Assembly: GCF_006874425.1 (NCBI RefSeq)
Contig: NZ_VIJZ01000015.1
Location: forward strand, 1 to 64,000
Length of the DNA stretch: 64,000 nt
Reading direction: 5' to 3'
Origin: Paenibacillus ottowii
Lineage (GTDB): Bacteria; Bacillota; Bacilli; Paenibacillales; Paenibacillaceae
In this document: in pieces, positions 18,342-27,172 of the stretch
Layout: every line of letters starts with the position of its first letter
Position numbering within the stretch: the stretch's first letter is position 1
The notes under the pieces: model-generated
The model's input: only the letters and a program-made list of their open reading frames with translations
Databases searched by the model: none
What the model was told of the DNA's origin: nothing
Program-made: the position numbers and the translations under genes

Positions 18342-18358
18342 ATTCCAATGCATTCGAT
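18342..18358. promoter_or_regulatory. Candidate LysR-type operator in the divergent promoter
   Basis: The segment ATTCCAATGCATTCGAT contains the palindrome AATGCATT with partly symmetric flanks. It lies between the divergent MFS and LysR genes. Assignment rests on position and symmetry only. Confidence 0.35.
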
Positions 18359-18402
18359 GATATAATCTCATTGACTTAAAGGAATGAAATGGAGGATACG
18401 AA

Positions 18403-19290
18403 ATGGAACTTCTTCAACTGCAATATTTTCTCACGGTAGCTCGTTTGGAACATGTAACCGAAGCTGCACGAAATCTGCACGTTACTCAATCATCGCTGAG
18501 TAAAACGATTCAACGCTTGGAGGAAGATCTGGGGGTCCCTTTATTCGATCGAACAGGGAGGAAACTGCGATTGAATGAGTTTGGAAGCAGATTCCTTTAC
18601 CGTGTAGAAAGGGCTTTATTTGAGTTAGAACAGGGGAAGCAGGAACTCACCGATTTATCCAGCCCAGAACACGGAATTCTCGAATTGGCGGTGACCACCG
18701 CAAGCACATTACCAAGTATTCTTCAAGAATTTCGGAGAAAACGACCCTACATTCAATTTCATGTGCAAATGCTGACCACACAGGAAATGGTCAAACTTCT
18801 TCATAGAGGAGAGGTCGATTTTTGCTTGTCTTCACCTCCCGTTGAAGGGAAGGACATCGAATGTAAAATTGTATGTATCGACCCCATTCTTGTAGCTGTT
18901 CCAAAGGGACATAGGCTTGCAGATCGAAATAGCGTATCCTTGACAGAGCTAAGGGAAGAATGGTTTGTCGGCGTAAAGAGAGGCTATGGAACTCGTGATC
19001 TAGTAGACTCTGTATGCAAGTCGGAAGGATTTGTGCCTAAATATGTGTATGAAGGGGATGAACCTGCAAGGCTTAGTTCTCTTGTGGAAGCCGAAATTGG
19101 CATAGCTTTCATACCGAGCACGGCACGAAATTCGCAGGGACACCTCAAATATCTCCAGGTAGAAAATCACGAATTGATACGGGAGATTGCTTTATTATGG
19201 AACAGAAATCGGTATATTTCGCGGACTGCTCAGGAATTCCGTGAGATAGTTGTAGAATATTTTGCTACGATTTCAAAAGAGACAATTTAG
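18403..19290 (+). CDS. LysR-family transcriptional regulator
   Basis: A 295-residue regulator. The N-terminal winged helix is MELLQLQYFLTVARLEHVTEAARNLHVTQSSLSKTIQRLEEDLG, described here by its ends only: residues 1 to about 60 with the LysR signature. A two-lobed effector domain follows, from about residue 90. TGGAGG precedes the ATG. Its divergent MFS neighbour is the probable target, and autoregulation is usual in this family. The effector is unknown. Confidence 0.9.
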   Translation: MELLQLQYFLTVARLEHVTEAARNLHVTQSSLSKTIQRLEEDLGVPLFDRTGRKLRLNEFGSRFLYRVERALFELEQGKQELTDLSSPEHGILELAVTTASTLPSILQEFRRKRPYIQFHVQMLTTQEMVKLLHRGEVDFCLSSPPVEGKDIECKIVCIDPILVAVPKGHRLADRNSVSLTELREEWFVGVKRGYGTRDLVDSVCKSEGFVPKYVYEGDEPARLSSLVEAEIGIAFIPSTARNSQGHLKYLQVENHELIREIALLWNRNRYISRTAQEFREIVVEYFATISKETI

Positions 19291-19530
19291 TTCCATAGTG
19301 GTTTTTGACGATCTACCATTGAAAATAAATAAGTAGAAGATTGCGTTAATAAGATAGTGTAGAGGCTGAACATTGTAATCCAACGAGTAGGAACTAACCG
19401 TTTTTTCTTTACCTCGTTATGAAATGATTATCGTCAAAATTGTAGGTGATATTTTCATTATTTTAGTGATAAAATGGTTAGGTAGTTTTATTTAAACAGA
19501 TTTTTACTTTTACTTTTTGGAGGCGTTAGA

Positions 19531-19593
19531 ATGAAGTACATAGTGAAAAGAAGGGTACATTTGAAAGGGAACAACGCATCACTGGCCCTATAA
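19531..19593 (+). CDS. Leader peptide of the Tet(L)-like efflux gene
   Basis: A 20-codon ORF with an excellent ribosome site (GGAGG at 7 bases) ends 34 bases before the efflux gene. Its sequence is MKYIVKRRVHLKGNNASLAL. The tet(L)/tet(K) leader peptides, as I recall them, are also 20 residues and share the RVxLKxxxxSLxL pattern. In those genes, translation of the leader and reinitiation or attenuation controls pump synthesis in response to tetracycline. The same control is inferred here. The region 19291-19530 upstream shows no other gene and presumably carries the promoter. Confidence 0.75.
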   Translation: MKYIVKRRVHLKGNNASLAL

Positions 19594-19603
19594 ACTGCGT
19601 GAT

Positions 19604-19622
19604 CCCTGGTATTCTTAAGGGG
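19604..19622 (+). promoter_or_regulatory. Hairpin that can hide the efflux gene ribosome site
   Basis: CCCT (19604-19607) can pair with AGGG (19618-19621), which is part of the AAGGGG Shine-Dalgarno of the efflux gene. A second CCCT inside the leader ORF is an alternative partner. This fits translational attenuation, but the stem is short. Confidence 0.4.
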
Positions 19623-19627
19623 TTTAC

Positions 19628-21007
19628 ATGATGGGAAAATTGATTGAGGAACGCATTCCTAAATCTTTGATTTGGCTGTGCGTGCTTGCATTTTTCAGCG
19701 TATTAAATGAGACAGTGTTTAACGTATCGTTGCCCGACATTGCCGCTCAATTTGGAATTGAGCCATCCGCTGCAAATTATGTCAATACCAGTTTCATTCT
19801 TTCTTTTGCAGTAGGGACAGCTGTTTACGGAAAAATATCGGACATTTACGGCGTAAAAAAACTGGTTCTCATCAGTATGATGATATACAGCGGGGGATCG
19901 CTAATCGGCTTGCTTTTTCATGACTGGTTTCCGATTTTGCTTGCCGCTCGATTTATCCAAGGGGCAGGTGCTTCTGCCGTCCCTGGACTGATTATGGTCA
20001 TCGTTACCAAAAGTATTGAAAAGCAGCATCAAGGAAAAGCTTTTGGAATGATCGGGTCGACCGTTGCGCTTGGAGAAGGTTTTGGTCCTATACTTGGAGG
20101 CTGGATTGCAGACTATGTGCATTGGTCCTATCTATTTTTTCTACCCATGATGACGCTAGTCACGCTACCGTTTTTCTTACGAACGCTGCCTGACGAACCT
20201 GTCACAAAAGGTGGGCTTGATGTTTCGGGGGGCCTGCTCTTTGTTCTTGGGATTGTTTCGTTTACTTTATTTACGACACATTACGAGTGGTGGTATTTGA
20301 CCATCAGTGTCACTCTTTTTATAGGATTTGTGCTGCGAATTCGAAGAGCTAAGGAACCTTTTGTAGACCCGGCTTTATTCAAAAAGAGAAGATTTATCGT
20401 GGGCGTATTTGTAGGGGGAATACTTTTAGGGACCGTTGCAGGATTTATGTCTATGATCCCTTACATGATGAGAGAAGTTCACCAGATGTCGACAAGCCTT
20501 ATCGGGGGCGGTGTTCTGTTTCCGGGCACGATAAGCGTGATTCTTTTCGGGATTGTTGGCGGATCTCTGGTCGATAAGCGGGGAGCTCGTTTTGTCATGG
20601 TTGCAGGGTTATCGCTTCTTAGTTCAGGACTTTTGATCGTTTCACTCTTCGCGGATCGTAGCATTTGGATCATCTCAGGAGCATTGGTTTTGATTTTTGG
20701 TGGACTATCCTTTGTCAAAACGGTCATCTCAACCATTGTGGCAGGCTCGTTAAGTGCTGATGAATCAGGCTCAGGAATGGGGTTTTTAAATTTTTCCTGT
20801 TTTTTGGCAGAAGGGATCGGTATTGCAGTTGTAGGCGGACTGCTTACACAGCTTAGTTTTAACTTCCCTATTTTTCCAATCGTTACTGACGTTGCGGCGT
20901 ATCTGTACAGCAATTTGACGTTATTGCTTCTAGCTACAGTAATTATAGGCGGTGCCATTTTCCTGATTGTATTCAAGAGAGAAAAGGCTTCCTTGGATCG
21001 TCAATAA
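19628..21007 (+). CDS. Tet(L)/Tet(K)-like MFS efflux pump (14 TM)
   Basis: A 459-residue membrane protein that follows Tet(L) almost end to end. Shared segments include WLCVLAFFSVLNE, NVSLPDIA, GTAVYGKISD (motif A), ARFIQGAGA, GKAFGMIGS, GEGFGPILGG (antiporter motif C), GTVAGFMSMIPYMM, SFVKTVISTIV and AYLYSNL. Tet(L) exports tetracycline-divalent metal complexes and monovalent cations in exchange for protons. Strong homology is seen, but tetracycline resistance itself is inferred. Two ATGs (19628, 19631) follow AAGGGG. The 20-codon leader upstream supports membership in the tet(L) group. Confidence 0.9.
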   Translation: MMGKLIEERIPKSLIWLCVLAFFSVLNETVFNVSLPDIAAQFGIEPSAANYVNTSFILSFAVGTAVYGKISDIYGVKKLVLISMMIYSGGSLIGLLFHDWFPILLAARFIQGAGASAVPGLIMVIVTKSIEKQHQGKAFGMIGSTVALGEGFGPILGGWIADYVHWSYLFFLPMMTLVTLPFFLRTLPDEPVTKGGLDVSGGLLFVLGIVSFTLFTTHYEWWYLTISVTLFIGFVLRIRRAKEPFVDPALFKKRRFIVGVFVGGILLGTVAGFMSMIPYMMREVHQMSTSLIGGGVLFPGTISVILFGIVGGSLVDKRGARFVMVAGLSLLSSGLLIVSLFADRSIWIISGALVLIFGGLSFVKTVISTIVAGSLSADESGSGMGFLNFSCFLAEGIGIAVVGGLLTQLSFNFPIFPIVTDVAAYLYSNLTLLLLATVIIGGAIFLIVFKREKASLDRQ

Positions 21008-21024
21008 AAAATAAGAATTTCTAT

Positions 21025-21057
21025 AGAGCTGACATTGGTTGATGTCAGCTCTTTTTG
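21025..21057 (+). terminator. Rho-independent terminator
   Basis: AGAGCTGACAT pairs perfectly with ATGTCAGCTCT over a 6-base loop, followed by five T. Confidence 0.95.
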
Positions 21058-21186
21058 TTCAAGAAAACCCCCAGTTCAGGACTACGTACTCTTCACAAGT
21101 TAGAGCCACAAGAAACTAAACTTTTTACAGCATAAGGTTAAATCTTTGTAGGTTAAATATGAAGAGTTCGATAGTAAAATATAATC

Positions 21187-21198
21187 TGTAAACGTTTA
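21187..21198 (+). promoter_or_regulatory. cre-like palindrome
   Basis: TGTAAACGTTTA is a perfect 12-bp palindrome with the central CG of LacI/CcpA sites. It departs from full cre consensus at its 3' end. It lies about 50 bases before the CE4 gene start, so it may be a degenerate cre or an operator for another LacI-family protein. Confidence 0.45.
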
Positions 21199-21246
21199 AT
21201 TAAAATCTTGGTGAAACCAAACATTATATTAAGAGGAGGCAGTATT

Positions 21247-22311
21247 ATGCTCAAAGCAAAGCTAGTAAAAGGGACAATGGCTCTAATGCTTATTGGTATG
21301 TTGTTCTCCGTACCTATGATGCCAGTCGCCAGTGCTGCCGATGCCAGTTGCGTGAACGGTTACGTAGGTCTGACGTTCGACGATGGCCCAAATGCCAGTA
21401 ACACAACAAAACTGCTTGCTGCGCTAAAACAGGCTGGCTTGCGCGCGACAATGTTCAACGTTGGGCAGAACGCACAGAATAACCCATCTCTGGTACGGGA
21501 CCAGGCGGCCGCAGGCATGTGGATCGGCAATCACTCCTATACCCACCCGAATATGACTACGCTCAGTAGCTCGCAAATGTTGTCGGAAATCACACGGACG
21601 CAGCAAACGATTCAGTCAATTACCGGAAATGCGCCAAAGCTGTTTCGTCCGCCGTACGGTGCGACCAACGCGACTTTAAAGTCCATCGAAAGCCAAAACA
21701 GTCTTACTGAAGTGCTATGGAGTGTTGATTCTCAGGATTGGAACGGAGCCACTACCGCTCAGATCGTAGCTGCCGCGGGCAAGTTGCAAAACGGTGACGT
21801 AATCCTGATGCATGACCAATACCAGACAACGCTTCAAGCGATCCCGCAGATTGCACAAAATCTCAAGAGCCGTAACTTATGCTCTGGCATGATCTCTCCG
21901 AGCACCGGCCGTGCGGTGGCGCCTGACAGCGCTACAACTACTCCGAGCACAGGCACGAAAGTGGAAGCCGAAAGTATGACCAAAGGCGGTCAGTATACCG
22001 GGAATATCAGCTCGCCATTCAACGGGGTCGCTTTATACTCCAACAATGATTCGGTGAAATACACGCAGTATTTTGCAAGCGGAATCCATAGTTTTTCACT
22101 CCGTGGTGCTTCGAATAACTCCAATATGGCTAGAGTCGACTTAAAAATTGGTGGACAGACTAAGGGTACTTTTTACTTCGGCGGGAGCAATCCTGCAGTT
22201 TATACCCTGGCTAATATCAATCATGGAACCGGAAATCAAGAGATTGAGCTCGTTCTAACAGCTGAAAACGGAACATGGGATGTATACCTTGATTATTTGG
22301 AGATCAACTAG
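21247..22311 (+). CDS. Secreted polysaccharide deacetylase (CE4) with CBM36
   Basis: A 354-residue exported protein. A signal peptide (to about residue 33) is followed by a NodB/CE4 domain. The metal and catalytic motifs are TFDDGP (motif 1), HSYTHPN (motif 2, metal-binding His pair) and RPPYGA (motif 3). A Thr/Ser-Pro linker leads to a C-terminal CBM36-like module that begins KVEAESMTKGGQYTG and ends YLDYLEI. The same module ends the XynD protein in this window. CBM36 binds xylan with calcium, so acetyl-xylan deacetylation is more likely than a peptidoglycan role. The frame opens at 21208, but AGGAGG precedes the ATG at 21247. Confidence 0.9.
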   Translation: MLKAKLVKGTMALMLIGMLFSVPMMPVASAADASCVNGYVGLTFDDGPNASNTTKLLAALKQAGLRATMFNVGQNAQNNPSLVRDQAAAGMWIGNHSYTHPNMTTLSSSQMLSEITRTQQTIQSITGNAPKLFRPPYGATNATLKSIESQNSLTEVLWSVDSQDWNGATTAQIVAAAGKLQNGDVILMHDQYQTTLQAIPQIAQNLKSRNLCSGMISPSTGRAVAPDSATTTPSTGTKVEAESMTKGGQYTGNISSPFNGVALYSNNDSVKYTQYFASGIHSFSLRGASNNSNMARVDLKIGGQTKGTFYFGGSNPAVYTLANINHGTGNQEIELVLTAENGTWDVYLDYLEIN

Positions 22312-22409
22312 AATCCGAAGAAATAATGGACAAACTTCGTATTTTTCTTTTAATAAAGAAATTATCCCTTTGTAAAATCCACATAACAGGCCAATTACTA
22401 TTAAAATCT

Positions 22410-22419
22410 AAAACGTTTT
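22410..22419. promoter_or_regulatory. AAAACGTTTT palindrome before the GH5 gene
   Basis: A perfect 10-bp palindrome with central CG, resembling the core of cre and other LacI-family operators but lacking the outer TG/CA. It lies 118 bases before the GH5 start. Confidence 0.3.
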
Positions 22420-22536
22420 CGGAAATAATCCTGTAAGCTATCACTGTTCTTGAATCCAACCGATTTATAGATGAATATCGGGGCTAATTACCGAAATTGT
22501 TCGCGTAACCATGCCATATTAAAGGAGAAGAGAATT

Positions 22537-24018
22537 ATGAAAATATTGATCAATTCATTCGCCAAGCCGTTAATCATGACTTTGCTGTTCAGTTTATTAA
22601 CGCTACTTCTTCAAGCGGCCATACCTGCAAATCCTGTCTCTGCAGCTTCTTGCGCAAACCCTGTAAGCTATTTCGGTGAAATGAAAGCAAGCGGCAACAA
22701 GATTAACGGCTCCAAAACGAATCGGACGATGATGGTCAAAGGATCGAGCTTCTTTTGGAGCAACTGGTCCGGTCCATTTTGGAACACGGCCACAGTGAAT
22801 CGTATGGTGGATGAATTTCAGGTGGAGATTGTAAGAGCGGCATATGGCGTGGACCCCAGCGGAAATCCGTATAACACGGCCGACGAATCCAAAGTTCGTG
22901 AGGTGGTCAATGCGGCAATTGCAAAGGGGATCTATGTCATTATTGATTGGCACTCGCATGACGCGCACAATAATGTCAATGCCGCCAAAAGTTTCTTCAG
23001 CCGGATGGCGCAGGAATACGGAAGCTATGATAACGTCATTTTCGAGATATATAACGAACCTACACAAGTCTCGTGGGGGACAATCAAAAGTTACGCTGAG
23101 CAAGTTATTCCGGCCATTCGTCAACGTTCCGACAACTTGATTATCGTTGGCACGCCATTCTGGTCTCAAAATGTAGACCAGGCAGCGAACGATCCCATTA
23201 CTTCCTCCGGGAATATTGCCTATACATTACACTTTTACGCTGGATCTCATTTTCAGTCGCTCCGGGACAAGGCCAACTACGCAATGAGCAAGGGCATCCC
23301 GCTGTTTGTTACCGAGATGGGCTTTGTTAATGCGGATGGCGACGGCGGTATTAATTACGATTCCACGAACCAATGGCTTGACTGGATGAACCAGAATAAC
23401 CTGTCATGGGCCAACTGGGCGATCAATGACAAGGCAGAAGGTGCCAGTATTTTCAACGCGAACGGGAGTCTCACATCAGGTGGTAACTATCTGAAAAGCA
23501 TTCTAGCTGGGCACGCTCCGTACGCAGAGTGGAGACAGAATACAGCTTGTGGTGGTAGTAGTGCGAACACATTATATGACTTCGAGGGTAGTACGCAGGG
23601 CTGGACCGGTTCGAATATATCCGATGGTCCATGGAGCGTGAATGAGTGGTCATCTAAGGGCAGTAATTCTCTTAAAGCGGATATCAATATGTCTGCGAAT
23701 TCCCAGCACTCCCTGCTTCTCTCACAAAAACGCAACCTTAGTGGGAAGACAACATTAAATGCGACCGTCAAGCATGTATCTTGGGACTCCGCAGGTGACG
23801 GAATCTACGCCAAAATCTATGTTAAGACGGGTTCTAACTGGGTTTGGAATGCAGGCAAAGTCGAAAAGATTAATTCTTCTGGAGGCACGACACTGTCGAT
23901 TAACCTTGCATCAGTACCTAATCTTGACGATGTTAGGGAAATCGGCGTACAATTCCTGACCTCCGAGAACAGCAGCGGTAAGTCAGCCGTTTATGTTGAC
24001 AACGTGACGCTTCAATAA
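22537..24018 (+). CDS. Secreted GH5 endo-glycanase with C-terminal beta-sandwich module
   Basis: A 493-residue exported enzyme. The signal peptide ends near PVSAAS. The GH5 barrel shows IDWHSHDAHNN, the acid/base Glu in FEIYNEPTQVSW and the nucleophile Glu in LFVTEMGFVNADG, as in subfamily 2 endo-beta-1,4-glucanases. Residues from about 345 form a separate carbohydrate-binding-like beta-sandwich (LYDFEGSTQGWTG... VYVDNVTLQ). Endoglucanase is the best guess; mannanase activity is possible. An open frame starts at 22471, but AAAGGAG precedes the ATG at 22537. It follows the CE4-CBM36 gene, forming a secreted plant-wall pair. Confidence 0.9.
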   Translation: MKILINSFAKPLIMTLLFSLLTLLLQAAIPANPVSAASCANPVSYFGEMKASGNKINGSKTNRTMMVKGSSFFWSNWSGPFWNTATVNRMVDEFQVEIVRAAYGVDPSGNPYNTADESKVREVVNAAIAKGIYVIIDWHSHDAHNNVNAAKSFFSRMAQEYGSYDNVIFEIYNEPTQVSWGTIKSYAEQVIPAIRQRSDNLIIVGTPFWSQNVDQAANDPITSSGNIAYTLHFYAGSHFQSLRDKANYAMSKGIPLFVTEMGFVNADGDGGINYDSTNQWLDWMNQNNLSWANWAINDKAEGASIFNANGSLTSGGNYLKSILAGHAPYAEWRQNTACGGSSANTLYDFEGSTQGWTGSNISDGPWSVNEWSSKGSNSLKADINMSANSQHSLLLSQKRNLSGKTTLNATVKHVSWDSAGDGIYAKIYVKTGSNWVWNAGKVEKINSSGGTTLSINLASVPNLDDVREIGVQFLTSENSSGKSAVYVDNVTLQ

Positions 24019-24032
24019 CGCATTCCTAAGCT

Positions 24033-24066
24033 TCCCGGGTTGAAGGACCTCATCTCCATCCCGGGA
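24033..24066 (+). terminator. Terminator after the GH5 gene
   Basis: TCCCGGG and CCCGGGA form a 7-bp GC stem extended by two pairs, followed by TTTCTCCTTT. It is 15 bases after the stop. Confidence 0.7.
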
Positions 24067-24230
24067 TTTCTCCTTTCAACTAAGTTATTTGAGGGTAGGG
24101 GAATGAGGGGAGTGGCAGTTGAGTGATTCAATAAAGAACAGCTCGTCACCCTCACAAGCAAGGAATGGAGTAGCGAGCAAATTTCCTTTTATGAAACTAC
24201 TTAAGGGTACCTATGTTGGCGGAGATTCTG

Positions 24231-24252
24231 TAATGTAATAACATTATGACAT
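24231..24252. promoter_or_regulatory. Palindrome and motif shared with the araC promoter
   Basis: TAATGT and ACATTA form inverted arms around AATA (24231-24246), overlapping ACATTATGACAT (24241-24252). An 11-of-12 match to the latter lies upstream of the AraC gene at 26240-26251. It stands about 100 bases before the aldo/keto reductase. Nothing else is seen in 24067-24351. Confidence 0.4.
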
Positions 24253-24351
24253 GCACTTTCATCACAGTGACATTCCATTACATAAGAATTGTTAGATATA
24301 CTTGAGCTGCCTAAGGTTAGTATTTTGCTAGGATAAGAAAGGATGAAGTCA

Positions 24352-25356
24352 GTGACTTATATCGCACAAGAGAATCGATACGAACAAATGAAATATCGGC
24401 AGATTGGACGGAGCGGCGTCAAGCTCCCGGCTGTTTCGCTTGGTTTGTGGCAGAATTTCGGAGGGGACAAACCGTTTGAGGATAGTCGTGCAATGATATT
24501 ACGCGCCTTCGATCTAGGTGTCACGCACTTTGATTTGGCGAACAATTACGGCCCGCCTCCAGGATCCGCTGAGGAGACCTTTGGAAACGTTTTAAAAAAG
24601 GACCTCGCATCTTATCGGGATGAGCTGTTTATTTCCACTAAAGCTGGCTTCTATATGTGGCCTGGTCCGTACGGTGAGTGGGGATCGAGAAAAAACCTGC
24701 TTGCAAGCCTGGACCGTAGCCTTCAGCGGATGGGACTCGACTACGTCGATGTCTTTTACCATCATCGTCCTGATAGCGGTACCCCGTTAGAGGAGTCGAT
24801 GGGAGCGCTCGCTCATGCTGTGAAGTCAGGCAAAGCACTGTATGTTGGTTTGTCCAATTACGGACCGGAGGAGACGAAGCAAGCAGCTGCGATCCTTAAA
24901 AACCTTGGTACACCGCTGCTCGTCCACCAGCCTATGTATTCGATGCTGAACCGGTGGATTGAGAACGGACTGCAGGACGTACTGGCTGACGTGGGAGCCG
25001 GATCAGTGGCTTTCTGCCCGCTTGGTCGCGGACAGTTGACGGGAAAATACATCGATAAGCTGGAAACTGAGTTTAAAACAGGGCTGCGCACGTTGAAACC
25101 AGAGGCCGTATCTCAGGAGCGGATCAACAAATTCCGTGCGCTGGAGGCCATCGCGAAGCGCCGGGATCAAACGTTGCCGCAAATGGCGTTGACATGGGCG
25201 CTGCGCGAAGGCGGTGTGGATTCGGTGCTAATCGGTGCAAGCCGTGTAGGTCAAATCGAGGAAAATATGCAAGCAGTACACGCGGAACCGCTATCGGCAG
25301 CGGATCTTCAAGAGATTGATCACGTTATGCATAAGATCGGGGATATCCCCTGGTAA
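24352..25356 (+). CDS. Aldo/keto reductase, YghZ/GprA-like
   Basis: A 334-residue cytoplasmic NADPH-dependent reductase of the AKR14/voltage-channel-beta-like group. The N-terminus, TYIAQENRYEQMKYRQIGRSGVKLP abbreviated to its ends, matches YghZ (L-glyceraldehyde 3-phosphate reductase) proteins. The catalytic Asp/Tyr are in HFDLANNYGPP, the Lys in STKAG and the His in YHHRPD. The C-terminal GASRVGQIEEN binds the cofactor. The ATG at 24343 abuts the AAAGG site; the GTG at 24352 has 9-base spacing and gives the usual M-T-Y start. It is convergent with an AraC regulator that may control it. Confidence 0.9.
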   Translation: MTYIAQENRYEQMKYRQIGRSGVKLPAVSLGLWQNFGGDKPFEDSRAMILRAFDLGVTHFDLANNYGPPPGSAEETFGNVLKKDLASYRDELFISTKAGFYMWPGPYGEWGSRKNLLASLDRSLQRMGLDYVDVFYHHRPDSGTPLEESMGALAHAVKSGKALYVGLSNYGPEETKQAAAILKNLGTPLLVHQPMYSMLNRWIENGLQDVLADVGAGSVAFCPLGRGQLTGKYIDKLETEFKTGLRTLKPEAVSQERINKFRALEAIAKRRDQTLPQMALTWALREGGVDSVLIGASRVGQIEENMQAVHAEPLSAADLQEIDHVMHKIGDIPW

Positions 25357-25392
25357 TGTTATAGCAATAATACGAACCGTTATACGGACAAA

Positions 25393-26214
25393 TCAGTCGA
25401 GTCTTGAAAGAACAATTGAACTATCTCTTATAAGCTTAGCACGAAAGTGTGATGGAGAAAGTCCCTTCACTTTTTTAAACATTTTGGAGAATAGCAACGG
25501 GTCGTTGTAGCCAACAGAATAGGAGACTTCCGCGATGGACAGCTGCGAATTGCCCAGTAGATCGCCTGCTTTGTCCATCCGGAGGTTTAACAAGTATTGT
25601 TGTGGGGAAACATTAAGAATTTCTTTGAAAAGGATGGACAGATAAACACGATCAATCCCAACCATGTGTGCGACCTCGGAAATGGCAACTCTTTGGTTAT
25701 AGTTCATTCGAATAAACTCGATCGCTTTACGGATGTAGGTGTCCTTGGGCTTTACCTCGGGCAGTATCTGACTCGTAGCGACCAACATTTCGATCCAATC
25801 GGCGAGTAACCTGAACAAAATGCTCTGCCTTCGCAGCTCACAAGTACTGTGGTTCTCGTTGCAGGCAGTAAATTCATCCAAATAAGAATCAAACCAAAAC
25901 AACGGAGCGTACCTGAATACGGGATGATGAGGAGAAATGTGCGCCCGCTCCAATAGAGATATAACCTCGTTACCCGAAAAGGCAATCCAAGAATAAATCC
26001 AAGGATCGGTCTGGTCCGCTTCCATGTAACAAAGAATGTTGTCGTATACAATAAAGCCTTCGCCTTGTTGAAGATGAAAAGTCTTTCCGTCAATCTGGTA
26101 AACGCCTTTGCCCGCGTGGATAAACATGATTTTATATTGCCCTTTGATACCGGGCCCCCAAGAGTAGCTGGGTTCACAAATTTGTTTGCCGTGATAACCG
26201 TAACGAATATCCAT
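25393..26214 (-). CDS. AraC-family transcriptional regulator with cupin-like N-domain
   Basis: A 273-residue regulator. The N-terminal sugar-binding-type cupin (residues ~1-150) contains FIHAGKGVYQIDGKTFHLQ. The C-terminal double helix-turn-helix runs from about residue 165 and ends GYNDPLLFSKMFKKVKGLSPSHFR. GGGGGC precedes the ATG. It is convergent with the aldo/keto reductase. A short motif shared by both upstream regions suggests joint control of the two genes; the inducer is unknown. Confidence 0.9.
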   Translation of the reverse strand: MDIRYGYHGKQICEPSYSWGPGIKGQYKIMFIHAGKGVYQIDGKTFHLQQGEGFIVYDNILCYMEADQTDPWIYSWIAFSGNEVISLLERAHISPHHPVFRYAPLFWFDSYLDEFTACNENHSTCELRRQSILFRLLADWIEMLVATSQILPEVKPKDTYIRKAIEFIRMNYNQRVAISEVAHMVGIDRVYLSILFKEILNVSPQQYLLNLRMDKAGDLLGNSQLSIAEVSYSVGYNDPLLFSKMFKKVKGLSPSHFRAKLIRDSSIVLSRLD

Positions 26215-26239
26215 CTGATTGCTTGCCCCCTATGATATT

Positions 26240-26251
26240 ACATCATGACAT
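26240..26251. promoter_or_regulatory. Motif shared with the aldo/keto reductase promoter
   Basis: ACATCATGACAT lies 26-37 bases upstream of the AraC-family start and differs by one base from the 24241-24252 motif. It is a candidate autoregulatory AraC half-site. Confidence 0.35.
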
Positions 26252-26490
26252 ATGATCTTTTGAAAGTCACTTGTGAAATGTGTTACTTGAAGAGTTTTAT
26301 GGAGGCTGCAAAATACTTCGCGAAGATGTTAGACGAAACTTTGTTATAATGGTTAGAACGGAACAGTGTTAAACTGATGCAGGTGAGAAGGATCATGCAG
26401 CATTGATGCAGCTTGATTTTGCTTCAAGATGGAGGAAGTGTTCCAATCTTAATTTGCAACTTTTAAAACCATAGGAGGACGAATACGAAC

Positions 26491-27045
26491 TTGGATATTG
26501 TAGTCAGAGAACTGAAGGCTGAGGACGATGAGTGGGGTACAAATCTTGATGGCAGCTTTATCGTGGATTCTATCCTTGTCTTGCAATTTACGGGACAGCG
26601 AATCGAATATACGGTGAAGGAAAGGCCTTTTAGTAAAAAAAACTACGATGATGATCAGTTTAAAGAAGACATCGCTCAGGACTATTCGAACTATATCGGT
26701 AATCCCAACCAAATCATATATTTAGCACTCGTAAACAATCAAGTCGCGGGTCAAATTGTTCTGAAAAAGAACTGGAACAAATATGCATATGTGGAAGATA
26801 TCAAAGTCGACAAGCTATATAGAGGCTTCGGTATTGGTAAGAAACTAATCGAACAGGCTAAACGCTGGGCGAGGGATGGCAGAATGCCAGGGATCATGCT
26901 GGAGACACAAAACAATAATGTTCGGGCATGTAAATTTTATGAAAGTTGCGGTTTTGTCATCGGTGGGTTCGATTCCTATGTTTATAGAGGCCTAGATAAA
27001 GAAAGTGACGAAATCGCGATCTATTGGTATCTGATGCTTGATTAA
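26491..27045 (+). CDS. satA: GNAT acetyltransferase, streptothricin acetyltransferase (SatA) type
   Basis: A 184-residue cytoplasmic acetyltransferase. The N-terminal DGSFIVDSILVLQF and the segments YLALVNNQVAGQIVLKKNW, YAYVEDIKVDKLYRGFGIGKKL and IMLETQNNNVRACKFYESCGF match SatA/YyaR. The acetyl-CoA loop is RGFGIG. SatA acetylates the beta-lysine of streptothricin and so inactivates it; the natural role in soil bacteria is self-protection from streptomycete products. The start is TTG with AGGAGG about 12 bases upstream, a little long. It is monocistronic. Confidence 0.85.
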   Translation: MDIVVRELKAEDDEWGTNLDGSFIVDSILVLQFTGQRIEYTVKERPFSKKNYDDDQFKEDIAQDYSNYIGNPNQIIYLALVNNQVAGQIVLKKNWNKYAYVEDIKVDKLYRGFGIGKKLIEQAKRWARDGRMPGIMLETQNNNVRACKFYESCGFVIGGFDSYVYRGLDKESDEIAIYWYLMLD

Positions 27046-27172
27046 CAAGTGATTACTCTCAGAATATACTTAATAAGACAGAAATATTGACGGCTTCTTT
27101 AAGATATCCCCCCGATCATCTATACTAAGGACATTACGACACACATTTATTTGAATAGAGGAGGGCAATAAC

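Noticed and set aside
24185..25356. CRISPR array or phage attachment repeats
   Set aside because: No regularly spaced direct repeats were found here or anywhere else in the window; only short palindromes occur.
27090..27140. Third copy of the ATATCCCC promoter before the DUF1349 gene
   Set aside because: Only ATATCCCC is shared; the T run, GGGG arm and spacing to a -10 box are absent.
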